A stretch of DNA of 35,046 nt from Flammeovirgaceae bacterium. Lineage in GTDB: Bacteria; Bacteroidota; Bacteroidia; Cytophagales; Cyclobacteriaceae. The stretch is taken from NCBI GenBank assembly GCA_003232185.1, contig QIMC01000390.1:1-35046 (forward strand), written 5' to 3'. Of this stretch, positions 19,901 to 29,628 are shown piece by piece. The notes under the pieces were generated by a model. That model saw only the letters and a list, made by a program, of their open reading frames with translations, had not been told where the DNA came from and made no database searches. How positions within the stretch are numbered: the first letter of the stretch is position 1; each line of letters starts with the position of its first letter. A program made the position numbers and the translations under genes.

Positions 19901-22900
19901 AGGAATGCAGTTAGCTCATCATCTTTAGTATCTAGACTTTCGGCATGTAGGAACATCTTGATTCGGCCGTAATTGACCAGATCGAAATCTACATTTTTGA
20001 AAACTGCCCGGGCGTCCCGGTCAGGTAAATCCTCTACACACAACTCAATAGATTGCTCATTGAGACGCCTATTAAGCGTGGAGAGATTATCCCGATCCCT
20101 CTGAAACCCCGGAGGAACTACATATCCTGGGTTCTTTTCTTCACTAACTACCGAAATAGTAAATCTGGGGTCTTGGGTATCCCTGTCCTCAAAAAACCCT
20201 GTTTCTTCCAGGTTTTTATTAAAACGTCGCCATTGACTACCCACCAAATGAAAATCTGCCATACGCAATACCACAGGATCAGTGAAGCCTGTCATATACA
20301 TTCTCATATATCTGATAGATTTAAAACCTTCGATACTGCCCTGCTTGCGGTCCGGCTGTCTTACCGGTATACGAAATAAGTACCAGGAGACTTGGTCTCC
20401 ATTAATTGTGTTGGTCACTTTGTCTTGAATGTTTTGATTTCCAACTACCAAAGCTGCTGGAGTTAGGTCAATATTGTATTCGTAGTATTCCTCCAGGTCA
20501 CTAATGGTATTATCGATATTCAAGTCCTCATTCTCAGGGAAATTACTTCCGGAAGGGATAAACGATTGACTGGCATCAGTTGCTACCGGAGAATTGTTTT
20601 CCATACTATTAAAATCCTGGTACCGTTCTACGATCTGTTGATTTTCAGCATCCTTGTCGGCATCTAAAAAATAGGTGAAATCATCCCCTGAAATATCCCC
20701 CTCTATTTCCAGCCTAATTGGTTCAGGCAACAATGAAACTCTTTGTTTAAATTCGGAGAATAGCGTATCGCTTAACTCCGTTTCACTGTTAACTCCATCC
20801 AGCCCAATATCCTGATTGTCTCTGGCACTTATATCGTTGTCAAATGCATTGGTCAAGAATTGTTGCGTAGTAGTCCGCCCCCAGGCACTGGTATTGATAT
20901 TGCCATTGCCCTCTGTTATTATCCCATCGGCTGGCATTCCATTTTCGAACCCATGACTATCATCCGGAATTACATCTTCAGATACACTTCCAAGGTTCAA
21001 TATTAGTTTCCCACTCAAATCAGTATTATTTACAGGGTTATCACCCACCAATACCCGTCCATTTGGACCTGCAATAAAGGGATCCATTAACCAAAACTCA
21101 ATGAATTCAATATTGGTTTTGTCGAAATCTACATCAGAGGTAATGGCCCGGGTCAGTCCCCCCCAATTCTTCTCTGGTTCCGGCAAGCTGCCATTGTTCA
21201 GTATATCTGGATTATAGTTATACGGCCCACGCTCAGTGGGGAAATAGGCAATATCAAAAATGGGTAAATTAATATTTACTTGTTCACGGTCTTGTTCTGC
21301 AAAAATCTCTTGTGGTACCACCGACCTGGAGTAGTGGTTGTCAGTGTCTATATTCTCGGGGGTATTGTTGTCATTACTGCGATAAAATACATTGTCCACT
21401 ATATACCAGGCGACCTTTCCCCGTTTATATCCAGAGTCGAGATTATTTGCACTTGGCGTGCCAAACCTGCCATCATCGGTAACCGGTGTACTGGCCAGCT
21501 TCCAGTTCAACACACTGGTAAGATTAAATGGGGTTACAGCTGCTTCAAAATCATCCAGATAGGCCAATCCTTCCCCTCCATTTCGGTTGGAGGTACCAGG
21601 AAGTAATTGTGCAAATTCGGCATTGAACACCACGTTTGAGGGCTCTTTGGTACTGATTAATGGCAAGGCATCTACCAATTGAGTAAGAAATCGTGATTCT
21701 TTTCTATAATTAAAGTCCAGCCCCCATTTAACATTACGCACCGGTTCACTTCCTACGCTGATCCTGGTGATCAATGGGCGCTCATTCAGGTAGAGCAAGG
21801 TTCCTCCTAGGTTTACATCATCACTGAATCGATAGTCCAGTCTGGTGCCCATGAGGCTCCTGGTTTGAAAGTTGAACAGATCAGCCTTTTCATAACTTAT
21901 TTTGATCTGTTTTCCGGATATCAATATCCCTTCATCGATGAGGATTACCTTCCCCAAATTGTAGTCTACCCGATAATGGACTCCTTCAGTAAGTATGGTA
22001 TTTCCAGCAGTAACGGTTACTGAGTTTTCCGCAATATTGATCCCGGGCAGTACGATTTCATTGGAGGATCCAGCTTGCAATTGGCCTTTTAAAAAAAACT
22101 TGTTTAACAAAACGTTTTGCTCCGCATCGTTTTTTGTGCCGGAATACAGCTCATTAAAAACAAACCGGTCTTTAAGCTCCTGTTCATTGTCGGTAAAAAG
22201 TTTTTCCAGATCACTACCAAATGGTTCCAAAACCGGGAAAATAATTTGCCCAACATCAGCTTTAATAGTAAGCCCATCAACAAAATCAAAATTCCCATCC
22301 GGTTGTGGATCGAGATTAGAATTCAGTTGGTCAAGGTCCAATAACTCCACCAATGGAATGTTTTTGGTATTTACCCCTTCATGAAGACTCGGATTGTCTT
22401 GTCCGGTTATATCATCCCTGTAAATAATTCGCAACTGGAAACCTTCTTGGGCTACTTGATTGGCGTTAAGGCTATAAACGTTTTTCATCATCAAGTCCCA
22501 GGTATTCGCGGAAGTGTTGATTTTTCCGGGCCTCAGCAGTTTCAGGAATATTACCTCGTCTTCAGGCCGATTGGCATAATCGTCTGTAAGTTCACCTACT
22601 TTGTAATTCGTTCCATTGATATTGTACTCATAGGCAACTGCTAATACTTCATCATTTTGAAGCTTTCTAAACAGACTGATATACCCGAGCTGTTTGCTTA
22701 TGTTGTATTCTCTTTCGTTGAGTTTACGTGCACCTCTAATTACTTCAAAATCAGAAGATTTATTGAGGCCAAGCGCAGTCAATTCATCACTTACAGTACT
22801 TACATTTCTAAATGCCGGATCGTCTACGATATCCAGAAGATCATTGGCGTTGTTGTTGTTAGGTGCATCGGGATCATTACTGGTAAAGATATCGGTTCTT

Positions 22901-24042
22901 TGAATGACTGCACCTTCCGCGAGATCCATGTAGGCAGCAAAATTTCGCAGGGTTTCGGTATCGTTATTCCTGTTTAATATATACACTTCGACCCTGGTGA
23001 CATTCACCCTGGATATGATCTGAGGTAAAGAGGTTAACCAAGAGTTGTAGTGGTCTCTAAAGAAATGTCCAAGAAAGAAATGCCTATTTTCGTCATACCC
23101 TGCCGATGATAGCTCAAACTCCCTGGCTTGAGATCCCCCTTCGATGGTAATGGCATCAGTGCTCCCTCTTTGCGTGGAAAATACTCCGGTAACAAACAAT
23201 TTTCCAAACTGAAGTTCAGTTTTGACTCCAAACAGATTTTGTGAGCCCCTGATCAGGCTGTTATTGATGCCCATACTGACGTTGCCAATTTCAATTTTTT
23301 TGATGATGTCCTCTTCAAACCCTGTATATTCAACACGAAGGTCATTTTCGAAATCAAAAGAAGTGTTGTTGTCAAAGTTGGCGGTAACTCTCAGTTTCTC
23401 TCCAATTTTTCCAATCACGTTCATACCAATACGTTGGTCAAAGTCAAAAGTGCCTTGTTTTTGCCGTCTAATAGGAATTGCGGGGTTGAAAATACGCTCT
23501 GATCTAAATCCAAAATCAAGGGTAACAGACCCATTGGGTTGAATGTCAACAAAACTGCCACCAAAAATTCGATCAAATACCGGGCTAATAGGAATTTTGG
23601 GTATCAATCTCTTGCCGCTCACGGCACTCTCTCCGTCCAACTCAGCTGATTTGGTTTTCCAATAATCCCGAATCATGTTTCGCTCTATCAAACGTGAATA
23701 TTCTTCAAATGTCATAATGGTGGGTGGCCTGAAATCCAATCCATCCATTCGTTCATAGATGCTGTAGTTCAATGCAGTATCTACCTCGACATCCAGACTT
23801 AAGCCAAATGGGTTCTGGTTGATCAAAGATGATTGTTCAACTTTGTCGGAGAAGGGATCACCCAGACGGTCGCGAGCATCATAAGTAGGTTGTCTACTTT
23901 GTTGATAACTGGGAATGGTATCGGTAACCTGTTGAAATTGAATCAGATAGTAGTTTATGCCCTGTGATTTATGACATGCACCAAGCATTAGTAGGAGTAT
24001 TAAAACTCCTGATATAATATACTTGTAGGTATTTAGCTGCAA
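16927..24042 (-). CDS. sprA: Cell surface protein SprA (type IX secretion translocon)
   Basis: 2371-aa outer membrane protein; 'FGFRSERIFNPAIPIRRQKQGTFDFDQRIGMNVIGKIGEKLRVTANFDNNTSFDFEN', 'AYLDDFEAAVTPFNL'; ruvA-sprA-gcvH context. Confidence 0.95.
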   Translation of the reverse strand: MQLNTYKYIISGVLILLLMLGACHKSQGINYYLIQFQQVTDTIPSYQQSRQPTYDARDRLGDPFSDKVEQSSLINQNPFGLSLDVEVDTALNYSIYERMDGLDFRPPTIMTFEEYSRLIERNMIRDYWKTKSAELDGESAVSGKRLIPKIPISPVFDRIFGGSFVDIQPNGSVTLDFGFRSERIFNPAIPIRRQKQGTFDFDQRIGMNVIGKIGEKLRVTANFDNNTSFDFENDLRVEYTGFEEDIIKKIEIGNVSMGINNSLIRGSQNLFGVKTELQFGKLFVTGVFSTQRGSTDAITIEGGSQAREFELSSAGYDENRHFFLGHFFRDHYNSWLTSLPQIISRVNVTRVEVYILNRNNDTETLRNFAAYMDLAEGAVIQRTDIFTSNDPDAPNNNNANDLLDIVDDPAFRNVSTVSDELTALGLNKSSDFEVIRGARKLNEREYNISKQLGYISLFRKLQNDEVLAVAYEYNINGTNYKVGELTDDYANRPEDEVIFLKLLRPGKINTSANTWDLMMKNVYSLNANQVAQEGFQLRIIYRDDITGQDNPSLHEGVNTKNIPLVELLDLDQLNSNLDPQPDGNFDFVDGLTIKADVGQIIFPVLEPFGSDLEKLFTDNEQELKDRFVFNELYSGTKNDAEQNVLLNKFFLKGQLQAGSSNEIVLPGINIAENSVTVTAGNTILTEGVHYRVDYNLGKVILIDEGILISGKQIKISYEKADLFNFQTRSLMGTRLDYRFSDDVNLGGTLLYLNERPLITRISVGSEPVRNVKWGLDFNYRKESRFLTQLVDALPLISTKEPSNVVFNAEFAQLLPGTSNRNGGEGLAYLDDFEAAVTPFNLTSVLNWKLASTPVTDDGRFGTPSANNLDSGYKRGKVAWYIVDNVFYRSNDNNTPENIDTDNHYSRSVVPQEIFAEQDREQVNINLPIFDIAYFPTERGPYNYNPDILNNGSLPEPEKNWGGLTRAITSDVDFDKTNIEFIEFWLMDPFIAGPNGRVLVGDNPVNNTDLSGKLILNLGSVSEDVIPDDSHGFENGMPADGIITEGNGNINTSAWGRTTTQQFLTNAFDNDISARDNQDIGLDGVNSETELSDTLFSEFKQRVSLLPEPIRLEIEGDISGDDFTYFLDADKDAENQQIVERYQDFNSMENNSPVATDASQSFIPSGSNFPENEDLNIDNTISDLEEYYEYNIDLTPAALVVGNQNIQDKVTNTINGDQVSWYLFRIPVRQPDRKQGSIEGFKSIRYMRMYMTGFTDPVVLRMADFHLVGSQWRRFNKNLEETGFFEDRDTQDPRFTISVVSEEKNPGYVVPPGFQRDRDNLSTLNRRLNEQSIELCVEDLPDRDARAVFKNVDFDLVNYGRIKMFLHAESLDTKDDELTAFLRIGTDFTQNYYEIQIPLKMTPDGSTDSREIWPLENEIDLDINELYQLKSLRNQLNAEINLPFPQDGPHIVGRHGIRVLGNPDMSTVYAMMIGIRNPESLDGAPKSVCIWANELRVSDFDQTAGWAANASLNMKLADLGNVSASIRHTTFGFGSIQDRISERAREETTEFDVSANLNLDKFLPEKLGLHVPMYASYQTTTITPQFDPRDPDITLENSLASIGDEAEREEYRKIAQDKTTRRSLNFTNVRKVKTNEEGKSRVYDIENFSLTYAFSDIKRHSFQMETYYYKSYKGALSYNFSPKEWNIAPLKDSESFSSPYLKLIKDINISLMPSNFSFRADVDRRFIKTQLWGVDENNNLTTNGINPNFEKSFTFSRIYNLRWNLSRNLSLDYSARALAIIDEPDGELDTSEKREQVRSNLFDMGRLKNFDQTLALNYRLPLDKIPFTDWLNADLGYNVNYTWTSGAFNPFNEGNQKDTLGNIVQNNRDRNITSRVDLVKLYNKIQFLKNINQPARGRSRPDPNDTTAQAGPNNGLIKAIMRVFMSLRSVNATYSKREGTILSGFMPDAHLFGLDQGFNAPGWSFVLGSQSLAIKDKVVENGWLAPSPFLTQPFGQSSTIDLNITGRVEPLPDLRIDLSMRKLKSAVYNEIFRFDDDRETITSFNPTRTGSYSISYFTLKTAFNGSRSDNSSPVFNEFENNISIIQQRLESENATPGGSYGSQSQDVLIPAFLAAYSGKDPNSIKLTPFPRTPMPNWRLDYAGLSKIPKWSNVFSSINITHSYTSTYDVIGFTASGQYLDPSLITLDNDIEDYPLSSIFNDNGEWVPLYVINQVVITERFAPLIGINLRTKSRLDFRIEYRKERNLALQLSNAQVTELNRQDFVVDIGYRKQGFKIPWKMGGKTVTLENDLTFRLALSIGESETIQRKLEESNTITSGNLNFQLSPTISYVVNDRLNLQLYFERNINEPKVTNSFKRATTRFGTQISFSLAQ

Positions 24043-24047
24043 TGCTT

Positions 24048-24641
24048 TTAGGATGATTTAAGAACCCGCTTTATTAGCTCTTCCACAGTTATATCCTTGT
24101 TGGCATTTTTCAGGTTGTTGATAATGGCTCTTTCGGCCACGTTTTTGTTAATTCCTAGGGTGACTAAGGCGGATAACGCTTCTTTTTGAAGGCTATTGTG
24201 TGAATCCAGGTAATTTTGTCCGGTGTGAACTACCAGGTTTTCTTTTAACAATTTGTCTTTTAGCTCTAAAATAATTCGTTGTGCAGTTTTGGCCCCTACA
24301 CCTTTTACACTTTGAATTAAGGGTGCGTTCTCAGTTAGTATGGCATTTTGAATTTCCTGTGGCGATAAGGAGGACAATATTAATACTCCCGTAGCAGGCC
24401 CTACCCCGGAAATAGAAATCAGAGCCATGAATAGATTTTTCTCTGACTGATCGATAAACCCATAAAGAGTATGGGCATCTTCTTTTATGTGGGAATAAGT
24501 AAATAACTTGACCTTACTCAAATTTTCAATAGCTGAGTAGGTGCCAAGTGTTATTTTTAATTGATATCCTATACCTCCAACATCAATTACCACAAAAGCA
24601 GGTTCTTTGACCACCAAAGAACCTTCAATATATGCAAACAT
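24048..24641 (-). CDS. ruvA: Holliday junction branch migration protein RuvA
   Basis: 'MFAYIEGSLVVKEPAFVVIDVGGIGYQLKI', 'LISISGVGPATGVLILSSLSPQEIQNAI', 'VKGVGAKTAQRIILELKDKL'. Confidence 0.97.
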   Translation of the reverse strand: MFAYIEGSLVVKEPAFVVIDVGGIGYQLKITLGTYSAIENLSKVKLFTYSHIKEDAHTLYGFIDQSEKNLFMALISISGVGPATGVLILSSLSPQEIQNAILTENAPLIQSVKGVGAKTAQRIILELKDKLLKENLVVHTGQNYLDSHNSLQKEALSALVTLGINKNVAERAIINNLKNANKDITVEELIKRVLKSS

Positions 24642-24694
24642 GGTCAATCATTTGTTGCCTCTAAAGTTAATACAATTTGACTTTAAGCTGTGAC

Positions 24695-26962
24695 CTAGGT
24701 CTGGTTAATTTGTGCTTCTACTACTGCAATTGCCACCATATTCACAATCTCCCTAACCGTACTGCCCAACTGCAAAACATGAACCGGTTTATTCATGCCC
24801 ATAAGGATAGGGCCTATGGCTTCAGAGCCTCCTATTTCCATAAGTAACTTGTAAGCAATATTGCCTGACCCGAGGTCAGGGAATATCAAAGTATTGGCTC
24901 CGTTTCCGGCCAATTCACTGAAAGGGTAGTTAGATTGTTGAATTTCAGTATTCAGAGCTACATTGGCCTGAATGTCACCATCGATGATCAGATCAGGATA
25001 CTTCTTTTTTGCTAAAGCAGCAGCTCGTGCGGCTTTAGCAGGTACTTTACCTTTACTGGATCCAAAATTGGAATAGGAGAGTACCGCCATTCTCGGTTCG
25101 ATGTTAAAGAACCTTACTGCATTGGCAGTAAGTCCGATGATGTCAACCAGGTCTTCGGCGGTAGGTTCGACATTAACGGTTGTATCGGCTAAAAAATAAG
25201 AGTCTTTCTTGTCTGATATGATGTACATGCCAGCCACTTTATTGACTTCAGGTTTTGTGCCAATAACCTGTAAGGCCGGGATGATGGTTTTCGGATAGTC
25301 CTTGGTAAGCCCGGATATGAAGGCATCTGCTTCTCCCTGCTCAACCATCATGGCTCCGAAATAGTTTCGGTCCCGCATTAGCTTTTTACCTTCAAAAAAA
25401 GTTAATCCTTTTCGTTTTCTTTTCTCATAAAGTATTTTGCCATAGGCCTCAGCTTTTTCCTCCTTTTCAGAAGTATCAATGATTTGACAGTTACCTAAAT
25501 CAAGGTTGTAGGTTTTTGACAATTGCTCGATATGTTCTCTTTTACCCAGTAATATTGGTATTGCAATTCCTTCTTCCAGGAGGATCTCTGCCGCTTTTAG
25601 TATCTTGTAATTATCGGCTTCCGCGAAAACCACCTTTTTAGGATCCTTTTTTGCCCTGGTAATCATATGGCTGGCCAGTTTATGATGGATCCCGATACGT
25701 TTTTGAAGATCCTGGTGGTACTGCTCCCAGTCTGTTATGGAAATCCTACTGACGCCGCTGTCGATAGCAGCTTTAGCAACTGCAGGAGCAATAGTGGTTA
25801 TGAGCCTTGGGTCAAGCGGTTTTGGGATTAAATAATCCCTTCCGAAGGTCAGTGACTTCCTACCATAAGCTTTGCTTACTATGTCGGGTACCGGTTCTTT
25901 GGTTAGTGCAACCAGGGCCTTTACAGCAGCCATTTTCATTTCCTCATTAATGGCAGAAGCCCTTACATCTAAGGCGCCTCTGAATATATAGGGAAAACCC
26001 AATACATTATTTACCTGATTTGGATGGTCAGATCTTCCGGTTGCCATAATTATATCTTCTCGGGCCGCCATAGCCTCCACATAGGGAATTTCCGGATCAG
26101 GATTAGACAAGGCAAAAACGATAGGATTTGCCGCCATAGTTTTAAGCGCTTTTCCGGTTAAAATATTTCCCTTTGACAACCCAAGAAACATGTCTGCCCC
26201 GACCAGTGCTTGTTTCAAAGTAGCAACCTTCCTGTCCGTAGCAAAGGCAGCCTTTATGGAATCCAGTTTGGGGCGATCTTTATGAATGACCCCTTTACTA
26301 TCCAGCATTACAATATTTTCTTTTCTGGCCCCTAAAAGCACATACAATTTAGTTGAAGCAATAGCAGATGCGCCTGCTCCGTTAACCACGATTTTCAATT
26401 CGTTGATCTTTTTGCCAACTAATTCGACCGCACTCAATAACGCAGCCGCAGAAATGATAGCGGTACCATGCTGATCATCATGCATAATGGGAATCTGCAT
26501 ATGCTCCTTTAGTTCCTCTTCGATTCGAAAGCTTTCCGGTGCTTTGATATCTTCCAGGTTAATGCCACCAAAAGTGGGTTCAAGTGATTTGACGATTTTA
26601 ATAAATTGATCAGGATCCTCCTCATCGATTTCTATATCGAAGACATCAATTCCCGCGAATTTTTTGAACAGTACTCCTTTACCTTCCATTACTGGCTTTG
26701 ATGCGCTGGCTCCAATATTACCCAAACCCAGAACTGCAGTCCCATTAGTAATGACTCCTACAAGATTTCCCTTGGCAGTATATCGATAAACATCATCCGG
26801 GTGATTAGCAATTTCTAAACAGGGCTCAGCAACTCCTGGTGAATATGCCAGGGCCAGGTCTAACTGTGTGCTTAACATTTTTGTAGGTACAACTTCGATT
26901 TTTCCAGGTACACCTTGCTCATGATAGTCCAGAGCATCCTGTTTTTTGATCTTCATACTCAT
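24695..26962 (-). CDS. maeB: NADP-dependent malic enzyme fused to phosphotransacetylase-like domain
   Basis: Malic enzyme half '[16 protein letters not shown]...[18 protein letters not shown]' plus C-terminal PTA-like half '[34 protein letters not shown]'. Confidence 0.95.
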   Translation of the reverse strand: MSMKIKKQDALDYHEQGVPGKIEVVPTKMLSTQLDLALAYSPGVAEPCLEIANHPDDVYRYTAKGNLVGVITNGTAVLGLGNIGASASKPVMEGKGVLFKKFAGIDVFDIEIDEEDPDQFIKIVKSLEPTFGGINLEDIKAPESFRIEEELKEHMQIPIMHDDQHGTAIISAAALLSAVELVGKKINELKIVVNGAGASAIASTKLYVLLGARKENIVMLDSKGVIHKDRPKLDSIKAAFATDRKVATLKQALVGADMFLGLSKGNILTGKALKTMAANPIVFALSNPDPEIPYVEAMAAREDIIMATGRSDHPNQVNNVLGFPYIFRGALDVRASAINEEMKMAAVKALVALTKEPVPDIVSKAYGRKSLTFGRDYLIPKPLDPRLITTIAPAVAKAAIDSGVSRISITDWEQYHQDLQKRIGIHHKLASHMITRAKKDPKKVVFAEADNYKILKAAEILLEEGIAIPILLGKREHIEQLSKTYNLDLGNCQIIDTSEKEEKAEAYGKILYEKRKRKGLTFFEGKKLMRDRNYFGAMMVEQGEADAFISGLTKDYPKTIIPALQVIGTKPEVNKVAGMYIISDKKDSYFLADTTVNVEPTAEDLVDIIGLTANAVRFFNIEPRMAVLSYSNFGSSKGKVPAKAARAAALAKKKYPDLIIDGDIQANVALNTEIQQSNYPFSELAGNGANTLIFPDLGSGNIAYKLLMEIGGSEAIGPILMGMNKPVHVLQLGSTVREIVNMVAIAVVEAQINQT

Positions 26963-27065
26963 AATTTATCGCGTTATTGGGAGAGGCACAATTTAAGTGT
27001 TTAATGCTAATTATTCCTATTATGAAGGCCACATTCGTTGGCTATCTGACCAAGTGCCTGGGTGT

Positions 27066-28130
27066 TTAGGAAGAATGCTCGGATTGAGTCTGGAAAGTCC
27101 TTAAAATGGTTTCCAATTCCCTCAGGGTATTTCTTTTTTTCTTACCTGGAGAATAGACAAACCCTTCTACATAGTATAATCTGCCGATTGATTGATCTAC
27201 AAAAACATAGCCCAAAAAAGGACCTCCCATGGAGTTGTTTTTTAGCTTCCAGGCTCCTCGAACTTCGACTGCGAATTTTTCACCAAGATTTAAACTGATT
27301 GAATCTATTGGAACCAGAGGCTCAGTTATCATATAGGATAGGCTATCGTCTCCCAAGAGCAGTTGTTTCCATGCCTTGTTTCTGAATGCAATGATCTTCT
27401 CTCGATTGAAAGCCTGTTCTTCTGAATAGTCTTTGTAAGCAATGAATAGATTTTTATCCACTTTGTTGTCCATCAATCTGATCCAGATACTGTGATCAGT
27501 TTCTATCCCAATTTCGTAACCGTAAGGTACCTGTAAGAAAAATTGATGATTTTCAAGTAGTTTATTTTCAATTCCTTGCTCTCTAGGAGCTTGATAAAGG
27601 GCCTTTCGATAACGTGATTTTTGAACATTAACAAAGTAGTTTTGGATAATGGTCCTATTGGCGACCAGATGATCTATCAACAAGTCACTATTACGCTGGA
27701 ACAAATGCATAACTGCCTGGTCTCGGGCAAATAGATCATCTTGCTTAGTATAATAGATGTTGGAGTCAGCCAGGATTTTTGCTTGTGACTCTTTGGTAAA
27801 GTAATTGCGTAAGATAATGTCACCACGGCTGTTTCCCTCTAATGTAGAGACAAATACCAGATTTCTGGCATTTCTCAATACACTATTGAACTTATCCGGA
27901 TCTACACGAACCAGGTTAAATAGTGGTTCATCCTGAATTAAACCGGGGAATGGAGCTTTGAAAATATTTCTAATCTCATCTCCCAGCGCACCGGCCCACT
28001 TAGTGGAATCCATAATTAAAATGATCTCACCAGCTCCCCCTGTAGCACGTGGCAATATAGCCTTGTTGTCAAGAAAGGAACATCCGTAAAACAACAGGCT
28101 CAGAAGGACAGCAGTTATTTGGGCTTTCAT
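27066..28130 (-). CDS. DUF4837 family lipoprotein
   Basis: Lipobox LLFYGC; 'LPRATGGAGEIILIMDSTKWAGALGDEIRNIFKAPFPGLIQDEPLFNLVRVDP' typical of the family. Confidence 0.82.
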   Translation of the reverse strand: MKAQITAVLLSLLFYGCSFLDNKAILPRATGGAGEIILIMDSTKWAGALGDEIRNIFKAPFPGLIQDEPLFNLVRVDPDKFNSVLRNARNLVFVSTLEGNSRGDIILRNYFTKESQAKILADSNIYYTKQDDLFARDQAVMHLFQRNSDLLIDHLVANRTIIQNYFVNVQKSRYRKALYQAPREQGIENKLLENHQFFLQVPYGYEIGIETDHSIWIRLMDNKVDKNLFIAYKDYSEEQAFNREKIIAFRNKAWKQLLLGDDSLSYMITEPLVPIDSISLNLGEKFAVEVRGAWKLKNNSMGGPFLGYVFVDQSIGRLYYVEGFVYSPGKKKRNTLRELETILRTFQTQSEHSS

Positions 28131-28193
28131 AGTGGAAAGTACTCTATAAAATTTAAAAATAGCAAGACGTGGACAATAGAACAGTCGATTGAG

Positions 28194-28212
28194 AGAAATT
28201 GAAGCAATTTCT
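28194..28212. terminator. Hairpin between the DUF4837 gene and the transglycosylase gene
   Basis: Perfect agaaattg-aag-caatttct; downstream of the minus-strand CDS ending at 28253; no strong T tract. Confidence 0.35.
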
Positions 28213-28252
28213 TTAAACCAATCGTTTATTAGTTCACCAGTGCTAAGAATCG

Positions 28253-29620
28253 CTAACCAATGATCAATGTTTGGCCAGGCTTGATGGTGCTGTTTTGCAG
28301 ATTATTCAGCTGTTTGATCCTTTCAATAGTGAGGCCTCTATACTTGAGTGAAATTTCCCACAAGGTATCGCCAGGCTGAACCAGATGGGTTTTAGAAGAA
28401 GGGATATTAATTGGGCTGGATTTGCTACTAGCAACGGCTTGTTGTTGGCCAGGTTTGACCCAAATGGTTAGCATTTGGCCTGAGCGGATCAGATTGCCTC
28501 TGACATTATTCCATTTTCTGACATCTGATACCCGAACACTATACCGTTGTGCTATGGTGCCCAATACCTCTCCGGATCGTACCCTGTGTCGAACCTTGTG
28601 ACGCCCATAAATACTTCCTGGTTGTGTAGCCGCTAACTTGGCCAACTCTTCCTTTCCTTTGATCGAAGCGGAGTCAAGAATCTCTTTTCTGTGCGCTAAT
28701 AAATGGGGCATTTTATCTATTGGGATCCGCAAAGGATATTTCTTGGCATGAGCTGGTATCGCTCCTCTTCGAAGTGCCGGATTTAGGGTTATTATGTCTT
28801 CTACGCACACGTCTATTTGTTGGGCAAATGAATTGAGGTCAACATAGTGACTTACCTGTATGGTGTCACTTTTAATGGGATAAAATACATAATCAACTTT
28901 CAAATTGTGATCATCCAGATGATTAAATACATAGATCATCGCGGTGAATTGAGGCAGGTAAGAACGCGTCTCCCGGGGTAGGAAATCGTAAATTTCCCAG
29001 AACTTCTTTTTGTATCCTGACTTTCTTATGGCTCTTCGTACCTTCCCAGGCCCTGCATTGTATGAGGCAAGTACCAGTTCCCAATCTTTAAAGCGATTGT
29101 AGAGACTTTTTAAGTAAATACAAGCCGCTTCCGTAGATTTATATGGATCCAAACGTTCGTCTATGTAGAAGTCCTGATACAAATTAAATAGCCGGCCGGT
29201 TGCTGGCATGAATTGCCAGAGCCCTGCAGCTCCCACTCTTGACCGGATTGTTGGGTTCAGACCGGACTCAATAATAGACAAGTATTTTAGTTCATCCGGA
29301 AGTCCGTGTTTTTCAAGATAATATTCGAATATGGGAAAATACAAATTGATCCTTTGCATCATCAGCTTAGTATATTCCCGATCCCGTACGGTGAAGTAAT
29401 CAATGAACGATTTAACTACCTTATTATACGATATAGGCACCTCGGATGCTAAACAGCTAATTCGGTCCCCTACTTCATGATAGGATAGATCTGGAACATA
29501 CTCATATTGAATTTCAGGAAGTATATTTTTGGAGGTATCGGCATTAATATATCCACTTGCAGTAAAAGCTGATAGTGTTATGGACAATAAAAGCAAGATA
29601 TGTCTGTGAACCTTCATCAA
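28253..29620 (-). CDS. Lytic transglycosylase with LysM domains (MltD-like)
   Basis: SLT motif 'LPDELKYLSIIESGLNPTIRSRVGAAGLWQFMPATGRLFNL', 'LASYNAGPGKVRRAI'; two C-terminal LysM domains. Confidence 0.93.
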   Translation of the reverse strand: MMKVHRHILLLLSITLSAFTASGYINADTSKNILPEIQYEYVPDLSYHEVGDRISCLASEVPISYNKVVKSFIDYFTVRDREYTKLMMQRINLYFPIFEYYLEKHGLPDELKYLSIIESGLNPTIRSRVGAAGLWQFMPATGRLFNLYQDFYIDERLDPYKSTEAACIYLKSLYNRFKDWELVLASYNAGPGKVRRAIRKSGYKKKFWEIYDFLPRETRSYLPQFTAMIYVFNHLDDHNLKVDYVFYPIKSDTIQVSHYVDLNSFAQQIDVCVEDIITLNPALRRGAIPAHAKKYPLRIPIDKMPHLLAHRKEILDSASIKGKEELAKLAATQPGSIYGRHKVRHRVRSGEVLGTIAQRYSVRVSDVRKWNNVRGNLIRSGQMLTIWVKPGQQQAVASSKSSPINIPSSKTHLVQPGDTLWEISLKYRGLTIERIKQLNNLQNSTIKPGQTLIIG

Positions 29621-29628
29621 GCTAGAAT

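Noticed and set aside
19057-23542. Many 60-130 aa ORFs antisense to or out of frame with sprA
   Set aside because: Shadow ORFs expected in a 7-kb gene; sprA itself is intact and recognisable.
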